Of a DNA stretch of 64,000 nt, positions 58,633 through 64,000 are shown piece after piece. Numbering within the stretch: position 1 is the first letter of the stretch; each line of letters begins with the position of its first letter. The stretch lies in the NCBI GenBank assembly GCA_937898625.1, contig CALEJF010000008.1, forward strand, positions 12,989-76,988. Direction: 5' to 3'. The notes beneath the pieces were generated by a model, which made no database searches, was not told the DNA's origin, and saw only the letters and a list, made by a program, of their open reading frames with translations. The translations under genes were made by a program, and so were the position numbers. Source of the stretch: an uncultured Clostridia bacterium. GTDB lineage: Bacteria > Bacillota > Clostridia > Oscillospirales > Acutalibacteraceae.

Positions 58633-59553
58633 ATGAACAAAAAATCAGGAAAAAACAGTGTAGGAGTATTTATGCTTTTGCTCGTTCTTTTGGCTGTGGT
58701 TATAGGACTTTTTAATATCTCAAAACTTACATTTGTACCTTTTGAAATCAGAGAAGTGGTAAATGGTTTTGTCGAAAAGTTCTTTTCTAATTCAGTGGTT
58801 AAAAGTATAACTGTTGAATCGGTAGGCGCAGCATTACTCACTATTTTCGCAACTTTTGTCATTGGTGGAGTTGTAAAATTTGTGGTAAGTAAAATTAAGT
58901 TTAAAAAACACCGTACAGAAACATTACACCAACTTGTTGGCAAATTCCTTGTTTATGGCATTTATATTCTTGGATTTATAATTGCATTAGGATGCCTTGG
59001 TGTAAATACAACAGGTATTCTTGTTTCAGCAGGTGTTCTTGGCATTATCGTAGGATTTGGTGCACAATCACTTATTGAAGATATTATCACTGGACTCTTC
59101 ATAATTCTTGAGGGCGAATTCGGAATAGGCGATATTATTACTATTGATGGTTTCCGTGGTGAAGTTAAATCAATAGGTTTGCGTACAGTCAGCATTGAAG
59201 ACCTTGGTGGTAATGTGCGTATTATCAACAACAGTGAAATCAGTTCACTTGTTAACCTTTCAGATAATACCTCTGTAGCAGTTGTTAATGTACCTGTAAG
59301 CTACGAGGATTCACTTGAAGTTGCTGAAAGTGCTGTAAAAGAAGCTTTGTCAGAACTTCCATCAGAATATCCAAAAATATTCAAGGAAGCACCTGTTTAC
59401 AGAGGTGTAGATGTTCTCTCGGAAACACATATTGAACTTATGGTTGTTGCAAATGTTGCAGAAGAAAACATCTACGATGCACGAAGAATTATGCAGCGTG
59501 AAATCAAGTATTCCTGCGAAAAGGCAAAACTCTCAACACCATGTAAAGAGTAA
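58633..59553 (+). CDS. MscS-family mechanosensitive channel
   Basis: This small-conductance mechanosensitive channel releases solutes on hypo-osmotic shock. The 306 residues have three or four membrane segments: TM1 at 12-33, one at about 65-90, then two with the pore-lining helix GVLGIIVGFGAQSLIEDIITGLFII near 145-170. The cytoplasmic beta domain starts GDIITIDGFRGEVKSIGLRT. The start is ATG 58633 behind GAAAGGAAG. It follows the giant gene by 28 bases and probably shares its operator-driven transcript, which adds osmotic protection to the regulon. Confidence 0.9.
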   Translation: MNKKSGKNSVGVFMLLLVLLAVVIGLFNISKLTFVPFEIREVVNGFVEKFFSNSVVKSITVESVGAALLTIFATFVIGGVVKFVVSKIKFKKHRTETLHQLVGKFLVYGIYILGFIIALGCLGVNTTGILVSAGVLGIIVGFGAQSLIEDIITGLFIILEGEFGIGDIITIDGFRGEVKSIGLRTVSIEDLGGNVRIINNSEISSLVNLSDNTSVAVVNVPVSYEDSLEVAESAVKEALSELPSEYPKIFKEAPVYRGVDVLSETHIELMVVANVAEENIYDARRIMQREIKYSCEKAKLSTPCKE

Positions 59554-59660
59554 TTATTATATTCGTTTCTATTATTATACATTGCACAAAGCTTTCTTTT
59601 AATTTGTATAATTTTGTTGCAATATTTATGATGGCTACATAAACTTGAATGTAGTCAAAC

Positions 59661-59693
59661 AAAAAGCACCGATAATTTTTATCGGTGCTTTTT
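59661..59693. terminator. Bidirectional terminator between the MscS gene and the convergent gene
   Basis: A perfect 15-base stem, AAAAAGCACCGATAA against TTATCGGTGCTTTTT, with a three-base loop and A/T runs on both sides, suited to ending transcription from either direction. The rest of 59554-59797 is AT-rich without further signal that I can support. Confidence 0.9.
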
Positions 59694-59797
59694 CACAGTT
59701 TGAACTATTGTGAAATATGCTTTTGTTCACAAAGAGTTATTAATAGAAATTGCATCACTCACTAAATGCAATGAATAAACATTTATGTTCAAAGGGC

Positions 59798-60619
59798 TTA
59801 GCTAATGGTTTCTACCTCAAAAATCTCATTCAACCTATACCTACTGACATTGTAGCTGTTCTCACGCTCAATGGCACCGGACTTGACGAGCTCGGTCAGT
59901 CGTTTCTTTGAAAATGAGGTTGAGCCGAAATATGCATCAAAATTTGCAACGGGAAGTACAACCCAATCTGTGTCCTCTTGTCGGTTAGCATAGTAATATT
60001 TTATGAGCGTTTCAAGTGCATAAGCTGTGCTTGGTGCTGTTGTAAAATCGAATATTTTTGCTGTTGTTTCTTCGGGTAGTTCAAAATCATTGTTTTTGAG
60101 TTCACCAAGCTCTAATGCAGATGAAAGAATATCATCAAATCTCAATATCCAAGCACCTTTGCTTTTCAGGTAATAAGTGCTGAAATGCATACGGGTAACC
60201 TTGTAACGCCAAGCGGTATCGAAATTCTTATCCATAATCATATATTTCTCATACTCTTTTGCTGTGAACTTATCGGGATTGCTTATGACAAAATTCATGG
60301 CATTGTGAAAATGTCTGTAAAACCATCCTTCACCGTTTTCTGATACAAGCTCAGGAAATTCATTGTGATACTCCCTAAAATCTGTTGTAAAACGCCAATC
60401 TTCTTTTTCTTTCGAGTTATCCTTGTCGGGAATACTGCACCAAGCAGAAATTGCCCGTCTTGAATATTCAAGGTCAGCACTGCCGTTCTTGAACATATAT
60501 CCTCTTGCGATTATGGTCAATACCCTCGGAAATCCCTCAAAGCCCTGTATGCCCTCACGGGTGAATCTGCTGAGAAATGAGTTGTCATTTTTGTTATCAC
60601 GCTTGTATATTATTCTCAT
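59798..60619 (-). CDS. Hypothetical protein next to the integrase remnant, possibly N-terminally truncated
   Basis: A 273-residue cytosolic protein of unknown function. The start at 60619 (MRIIYKRDNKNDNSF) is chosen because further upstream the frame is simply antisense to integrase-derived sequence; no good ribosome site is visible for 60619, 60640 or 60745. Features include an aromatic-rich middle (HNEFPELVSENGEGWFYRHF) and a C-terminal winged-helix-like segment (FGSTSFSKKRLTELVKSGAI, then ERENSYNVSRYRLNEIF). The native 5' end may have been lost at the junction near 60620-60640. It probably belongs to the mobile element rather than to the regulon. Confidence 0.6.
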   Translation of the reverse strand: MRIIYKRDNKNDNSFLSRFTREGIQGFEGFPRVLTIIARGYMFKNGSADLEYSRRAISAWCSIPDKDNSKEKEDWRFTTDFREYHNEFPELVSENGEGWFYRHFHNAMNFVISNPDKFTAKEYEKYMIMDKNFDTAWRYKVTRMHFSTYYLKSKGAWILRFDDILSSALELGELKNNDFELPEETTAKIFDFTTAPSTAYALETLIKYYYANRQEDTDWVVLPVANFDAYFGSTSFSKKRLTELVKSGAIERENSYNVSRYRLNEIFEVETIS

Positions 60620-60634
60620 AGAAGTGAAGCGAGT

Positions 60635-61114
60635 AAGCATGGTTGTTACTTCAATGTTAACACGCCAAAAACGACTGCAAGTAACCGACAGGTTCCGATG
60701 CTTGATTTTGTAAAAGAAGCTTTCATAATGGAAAAGGAAATGCAAGAATTACTTGATATTAAATGTGAAGCTGAAATTGATGGATACACCGATTTTGTCT
60801 TTGTTAATCGTTTCGGCAATACACAGCACCAAGGTACACTTAATAAGGCTATCAGAAGAATAATAAGAGATTGTAATGATGAACAGTTCTTAAAATGTGA
60901 TAATCCCAAGGTTTTACTTCCGCATTTCAGTTGTCATACCCTTCGTCATACCTTTACAACAAGAATGTGCGAAGCAGGAGTTAATATAAAAGTAATACAG
61001 GATACTCTTGGTCATAAAGATATTTCAACAACCTTAAATATCTATACTGATGTTACAAAGGAACTAAGAACAACGGAGTTTGAATGTCTTGACAGATTTT
61101 ATAAGAACTCATAA
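60635..61114 (+). pseudogene. int: Tyrosine integrase remnant (Tn916-like family), N-terminally truncated
   Basis: The reading frame carries the C-terminal catalytic half of a Tn916-type integrase: YFNVNTPKTTASNRQVPML, YTDFVFVNRFGNTQHQGTL, then HTLRHTFTTRM, LGHKDIS and the nucleophile Tyr in LNIYTDV. This supplies His, Arg, His and Tyr of the catalytic set. The first Arg, normally in the missing upstream half with the arm-binding domain, is gone. ATG 60698 is internal to the homology, so no natural start remains. Homology stops near 60635, where the divergent hypothetical gene begins. It lies 150 bases from the right repeat, as integrase genes do. Confidence 0.85.
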
Positions 61115-61263
61115 TTGAAAGAATTATAGCTAAATAGCTTACATCAATTGGAACGTGAAATATAGTAAAGAGCAGTAAAAAACAGGATAGTCTAAAAAAA
61201 TCATTCCATGTTATAGTAAGTTATGGCAATGTATAGTAAGATATAATATATGAGGTTAAAAAA
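61115..61263. other. Right end of the element with integrase arm-like direct repeats
   Basis: This gene-free stretch between the integrase remnant and the right junction contains three direct copies of TATAGTAA (61161, 61212 and 61232), two of them exactly 20 bases apart. Such short repeats beside an integrase gene are usual for arm-type binding sites. The left end has different tandem repeats, TTTTACGACA. From 61115 to 61424 no gene is seen; the rest holds attR, a terminator and the upstream region of pncC. Confidence 0.55.
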
Positions 61264-61290
61264 CCCAACAATGAAACCACTTGACTAATA
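61264..61290. other. Probable attR: second copy of the lysS 3' end
   Basis: Bases 61264-61286 repeat 37218-37240 exactly and continue with a stop (TAA instead of TGA), so they re-create the codons for PTMKPLD and a stop. No other part of lysS is present. This is the expected product of site-specific integration into the lysS 3' end. Confidence 0.8.
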
Positions 61291-61297
61291 ATGCAAC

Positions 61298-61327
61298 AGA
61301 GGACGGTTTTTGCTGTCCTCTTGTTTT
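61298..61327 (+). terminator. Terminator, probably the original lysS terminator
   Basis: AGAGGAC (61298-61304) pairs with GTCCTCT (61315-61321) around a ten-base loop, followed by TGTTTT. It lies eight bases past the lysS-like fragment, the normal place for a lysS terminator before the insertion. Confidence 0.75.
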
Positions 61328-61424
61328 ATGTCCAAATAAATGGTAAAATATTTGTGTAGTGATAATAAAGATATAAATTGTTATATTATATAATGTCGAT
61401 TAATCTATACGGGAGATAGTTAAA

Positions 61425-61919
61425 ATGTGTAATGAGCAGGAAATCAGGAATGCATATTCAAAACTTACCAAATTGTTAATAGATAAAAAACTTACAATTA
61501 CAACAATGGAAAGCTGTACATCGGGAATTGTAGCATCTCTTTTAACGGACACCGAAGGTGCATCTGCGGTACTGAAAGGTGCGTTTGTCACATACTGTAA
61601 TGAAGCGAAAATCATGCAGGGTGTACCCGAAGAAATTATTGAAAAATATACAGTTTACTCAAAAGAAACTGCTTGTGCTATGGCGGATGCTTGTCGTAAA
61701 TCTTATAATGCAGATATCGGTATTGGCGTAACAGGCTCACTCGAAAATGTTGACCCTGAAAATGAAAACGCATCCAAACCCGGTAGTGTGTGGTTTGCCC
61801 TTAGTTTTAAAGATAAAGTCTATGATTATTATTTTGAATTCCTGCCACAACAATCAAGATTTGGGTGTAAAATGATGGTTGCAAAAGAAATAGTCGAGGA
61901 ACTTTTGAAAGTGATATAA
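61425..61919 (+). CDS. pncC: PncC/CinA C-terminal family amidohydrolase, backbone copy
   Basis: This 164-residue protein is the second PncC-type nicotinamide-nucleotide amidase of the window. It has the ESCTSGIVASLLTDTEGAS and GVTGSLENVDP motifs and about 70% identity by eye to the island copy at 41459. It starts at ATG 61425 behind GGGAGATAG and lies outside the right junction. Upstream there is a TATAAT at 61389 but no island operator, so its expression is probably independent of the island regulon. A terminator follows. Confidence 0.85.
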   Translation: MCNEQEIRNAYSKLTKLLIDKKLTITTMESCTSGIVASLLTDTEGASAVLKGAFVTYCNEAKIMQGVPEEIIEKYTVYSKETACAMADACRKSYNADIGIGVTGSLENVDPENENASKPGSVWFALSFKDKVYDYYFEFLPQQSRFGCKMMVAKEIVEELLKVI

Positions 61920-61927
61920 TTATAATA

Positions 61928-61961
61928 AGAGACTTTTACTTAAACAGTAAGAGTCTTTTTT
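61928..61961 (+). terminator. Terminator after the backbone pncC
   Basis: AGACTTTTACT and AGTAAGAGTCT pair around TAAAC with one G-U pair and are followed by a T run. Confidence 0.8.
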
Positions 61962-61962
61962 C

Positions 61963-61990
61963 TTGCAAAAATAAAACTGTGTGCTATAAT
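61963..61990 (+). promoter_or_regulatory. Promoter for the GtrA-like gene
   Basis: TTGCAA (61963-61968), 16-base spacer, TATAAT (61985-61990), 32 bases before the start codon. Confidence 0.6.
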
Positions 61991-62022
61991 TTTATTATAA
62001 AAATAGAAAGGGGATTATCATT

Positions 62023-62487
62023 ATGTCAGAGAATAAAGAAAAAGCAAAACTCACACCTAAAGAAACAGCGATTCAGGTAGCAAAATTTGTTGCTTTTTCA
62101 ATGGGTGCAGGTATTATACAGATTGTATCTTATACAATCATTCACGAACTTACAGACTGTGAGCATTGGAAAGCATATCTTCCTTCACTCATCCTGTCAG
62201 TTCTTTACAACTTTACGGTAAACAGAAAATTCACATTCAAGTCTGCAACAAATGTACCAATTGCAATGCTTAAAGTGGCACTTTTCTACTGTGTGTTCAC
62301 TCCGGTTTCATTGTACCTCGGCCAATTAGCCGAGAATGCAGGAGTTAACAATTACATAGTTGAAGCCGTAACAATGGCTTGTAATCTTGTTACGGAATAT
62401 CTCTTCTGCCGATTTGTAGTTTACCGCAATTCAATGAACACAAATAACCTTGCAGAAAAAGACAAAGCAAAAGCAGAAACAAAATAA
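62023..62487 (+). CDS. GtrA-like membrane protein
   Basis: A 154-residue protein with four membrane segments at about 21-42, 52-70, 88-106 and 118-136. The loop motif FTVNRKFTFKS near residue 65 and the C-terminal FCRFVVYRNS are characteristic of GtrA proteins, which are thought to move lipid-linked sugars or help their flipping in wall polysaccharide or teichoic acid decoration. The termini are charged (KEKAKLTPKE; AEKDKAKAETK). No glycosyltransferase partner is adjacent, so the substrate cannot be guessed. It is a single-gene unit. Confidence 0.8.
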   Translation: MSENKEKAKLTPKETAIQVAKFVAFSMGAGIIQIVSYTIIHELTDCEHWKAYLPSLILSVLYNFTVNRKFTFKSATNVPIAMLKVALFYCVFTPVSLYLGQLAENAGVNNYIVEAVTMACNLVTEYLFCRFVVYRNSMNTNNLAEKDKAKAETK

Positions 62488-62494
62488 ATCTCTT

Positions 62495-62555
62495 TACGCC
62501 TCCCTCTGACGAGGGAGGTGGCATTTTCGTTAGAAAATGACGGAGGAAGAGAAAA
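62495..62555. repeat. REP-like palindromic element
   Basis: CCTCCCTC-TGAC-GAGGGAGG (62501-62520) is followed by a second palindrome, CATTTTC-GTTA-GAAAATG, and a GGAGGAAGAG tail. It has the same two-stem-plus-tail plan as the element at 20099 and, in its first stem, as the one at 63947. Confidence 0.7.
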
Positions 62556-62568
62556 ATTCAAAAAACTC

Positions 62569-62599
62569 TTGACTTTTACCCAAGGTAAAAATGTAAAAT
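62569..62599 (+). promoter_or_regulatory. MerR-type promoter with palindromic operator
   Basis: TTGACT (62569-62574) and TAAAAT (62594-62599) are separated by 19 bases, the overlong spacer typical of MerR-controlled promoters. The spacer is filled by a perfect inverted repeat, TTTTACC-CAA-GGTAAAA (62574-62590). The MerR gene starts 24 bases downstream, so autoregulation is likely. Confidence 0.85.
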
Positions 62600-62623
62600 C
62601 GTCATTGTAAAGGGGGAGTTACT

Positions 62624-63865
62624 GTGAAAATTAAACAGGTTATCAAAGAAACAGGCCTTACTGACCGTGCTATAAGACTTTATATTGAAAATGACCTTGT
62701 AAAACCCGAATGTGACGAAAATTACAATGGCAGAAAAAGTATTGACTTTTCTGAAAATGATGTTGAACAACTAAAAAATATCGCTTTGCTCCGTAAAGCA
62801 GATTTTTCAATTCAAGAAATCAAAGCCTTGCAAATGGGTGGCGAAACTGCACAAAATACAATTAAAGAATACATAAACAGAACAAATGAGAAAATACAGT
62901 TCAGTAGTGAGATAATTGAAAAAATCGGCACTCTTGCTGACGACGAAAATATTACTGTCGAAATAATCTGTGAAAGACTTTCAAGTAATTTAGCAGACGA
63001 AAAAGTACCAACAGAAGACATGGAACTCTCACCCAAGGAACAGAAAGAGAAACACGTTTTTACAGCAATTTCGGTAATCGGAATGGTGCTGTCGTGTGGT
63101 TCAATGATACTGATACTATTGCTGGTTGTGTTTGGATTTGGATATAAATATACCGCGTTCCTTCCTTATGATACAGATTTTGTACGTAAACTGATTTTTT
63201 ATCCGATACAATACTTTTTTTTAATACAATTTGTGTTGTGTTTAATAATATACTTGTTCTGTAAAAAGAAGAAAAAAATAGGCAAGAAAAAAGATAGAAA
63301 AAAAGCTCTATGCATTTTTATTACAATTTTATGGGTAATATCATTGCTATTCTCACCATTCGCATTTCTGTTACATCTTATAGCTGGATATTGCTCAACA
63401 ACATCTAATCCCAATAACTATTTAGTGGTGGATGAAGAATACTTGAAATACGAGTGGGAAGAAATTTTTCAAGTTTTTCCATACAAGATGCCTGATTCAG
63501 TAAAGCAAATTGTGTATAGCAAAAACTCTACAACCAAGTATTTTTATGCTTACTCTGATGATTTTTTAGATGCTTATAGAATGGATATATATGCAGAGTG
63601 GCAGCTTGACCATAATACGGAATCAATATATGAAAGTGATTATGAAAAAGAAAAGCAAAGAATACTAAGTAAAGATAATGTTGTCTGTATAGAGTCTATG
63701 GGAGATTGGCAATGTGTTCATTTTAAAAATAAAATAGATGTTACAGAGGCTATGTGCGATTATGAATATCTGTTTTTTGCCTATAATGATGAAACACATA
63801 CCGTAAGATATATTGCTGAGTTTGGGTATAAAACAGACCCATATCACTTACAATTAGATTGGTAA
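62624..63865 (+). CDS. Membrane-tethered MerR-family regulator
   Basis: The N-terminal 75 residues are a MerR winged helix (MKIKQVIKETGLTDRAIRLY, then the wing and NIALLRKADFSIQEIKALQM). A dimerisation helix follows (about 80-125). Three membrane segments (about 144-170, 190-213 and 227-254) then lead to an extracytoplasmic domain of about 155 residues that I do not recognise (YKMPDSVKQIVYSKNSTTKY; SMGDWQCVHFKNKIDV). This suggests direct transmembrane signalling from the outer domain to DNA. The GTG start lies behind AAGGGGGAG and its own operator. The 413 residues exceed normal MerR size about threefold. Confidence 0.85.
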   Translation: MKIKQVIKETGLTDRAIRLYIENDLVKPECDENYNGRKSIDFSENDVEQLKNIALLRKADFSIQEIKALQMGGETAQNTIKEYINRTNEKIQFSSEIIEKIGTLADDENITVEIICERLSSNLADEKVPTEDMELSPKEQKEKHVFTAISVIGMVLSCGSMILILLLVVFGFGYKYTAFLPYDTDFVRKLIFYPIQYFFLIQFVLCLIIYLFCKKKKKIGKKKDRKKALCIFITILWVISLLFSPFAFLLHLIAGYCSTTSNPNNYLVVDEEYLKYEWEEIFQVFPYKMPDSVKQIVYSKNSTTKYFYAYSDDFLDAYRMDIYAEWQLDHNTESIYESDYEKEKQRILSKDNVVCIESMGDWQCVHFKNKIDVTEAMCDYEYLFFAYNDETHTVRYIAEFGYKTDPYHLQLDW

Positions 63866-63867
63866 CC

Positions 63868-63893
63868 AGCGTGGTCTTTGACCACGCTTTTTC
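63868..63893 (+). terminator. Terminator after the MerR gene
   Basis: AGCGTGGTC and GACCACGCT form a perfect nine-base stem with a TTT loop and a T run. Confidence 0.9.
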
Positions 63894-63942
63894 TTTGCCT
63901 AAATTATGATGCAAATTTGAATTTGTCTAACTGATTTAATAT

Positions 63943-64000
63943 TCCCCTCCCTCATTGAGGGAGGCAAGGTCACATCACTTAATCCTCCCGACAAACTCCA
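63943..64000. repeat. REP-like element, cut by the window end
   Basis: CCTCCCTCA-TT-GAGGGAGG near 63947-63965, followed by AAGGTCACATCACTTAATCC, resembles the elements at 20099 and 62495. It probably continues past the window. Confidence 0.55.

Noticed and set aside
37242..59797. The island as an integrated phage or intact conjugative element
   Set aside because: I find no capsid, terminase, relaxase, type IV secretion or replication genes. Only an integrase remnant and att-like repeats are present.
60423..60713. Plus-strand frame of 96 codons at the integrase junction
   Set aside because: It is antisense to the hypothetical gene and in a different frame from the integrase homology, with no ribosome site.

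Overview
The window comes from a low-GC Gram-positive, most likely a spore-forming member of the Oscillospiraceae/Ruminococcaceae (class Clostridia). The evidence is AT-rich DNA, strong AGGAGG-type ribosome sites with frequent TTG and GTG starts, the sporulation genes yqfC, yqfD and ylbJ, Firmicutes-type gene order, and Thr/Glu/Pro-rich extracellular linkers (TTEPTTEP type). Almost everything reads on the + strand.

Bases 1-37241 are conserved chromosomal backbone. They hold a division/cell-wall cluster (murF partial, mraY, ftsW, murG, murA, ftsQ, ftsZ, with murD and ftsA absent from their usual places); a sporulation pair and the phoH-ybeY-dgkA-era-yqzL-recO-mutS2 block; ylxM-ffh-rpsP-khpA-rimM-trmD; a polysaccharide deacetylase; HPr; uvrC; rsmD-coaD; an RsuA-type pseudouridine synthase; a PucR/CdaR-type regulator; ftsE-ftsX with an EnvC/PcsB-like amidase activator and an S41 protease homologue that appears to lack its catalytic residues; then greA and lysS.

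Bases 37241-61290 look like an integrated island. The last 23 coding bases of lysS recur at 61264-61286 beside a 5'-truncated tyrosine integrase, with short direct repeats near both ends. A hairpin that was probably the lysS terminator now sits just past the right repeat. The cargo is unusual. Six copies of a 7-2-7 inverted repeat (TTGCACT-AA-AGTACAA, nearly invariant) each lie at an identical distance upstream of a -10 box, and together they head every + strand cargo transcription unit except one. The exception encodes a three-gene signalling system: a 7TM protein with a degenerate kinase region, an intact histidine kinase and a NarL/LuxR response regulator. The operator geometry is what such a regulator would use, with its centre near -42. 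The predicted regulon comprises lipoproteins, a PHP phosphoesterase, two paralogous 5'-nucleotidases, a PncC-type amidase, an SPFH/zinc-ribbon/TPM module resembling Bacillus YdjI-YdjG-YdjH without PspA, a small conserved protein, a 1229-residue membrane-anchored protein of about 26 Cys/His repeats, and an MscS channel. I read this as a self-contained, signal-controlled envelope-stress island. That function is inference.

Bases 61290-64000 return to probable backbone: a second pncC, a GtrA-like membrane protein, and a membrane-tethered MerR regulator with its own palindromic operator. REP-like palindromic elements lie at about 20.1, 62.5 and 63.95 kb. I saw no tRNA, rRNA, CRISPR array or intact IS element.
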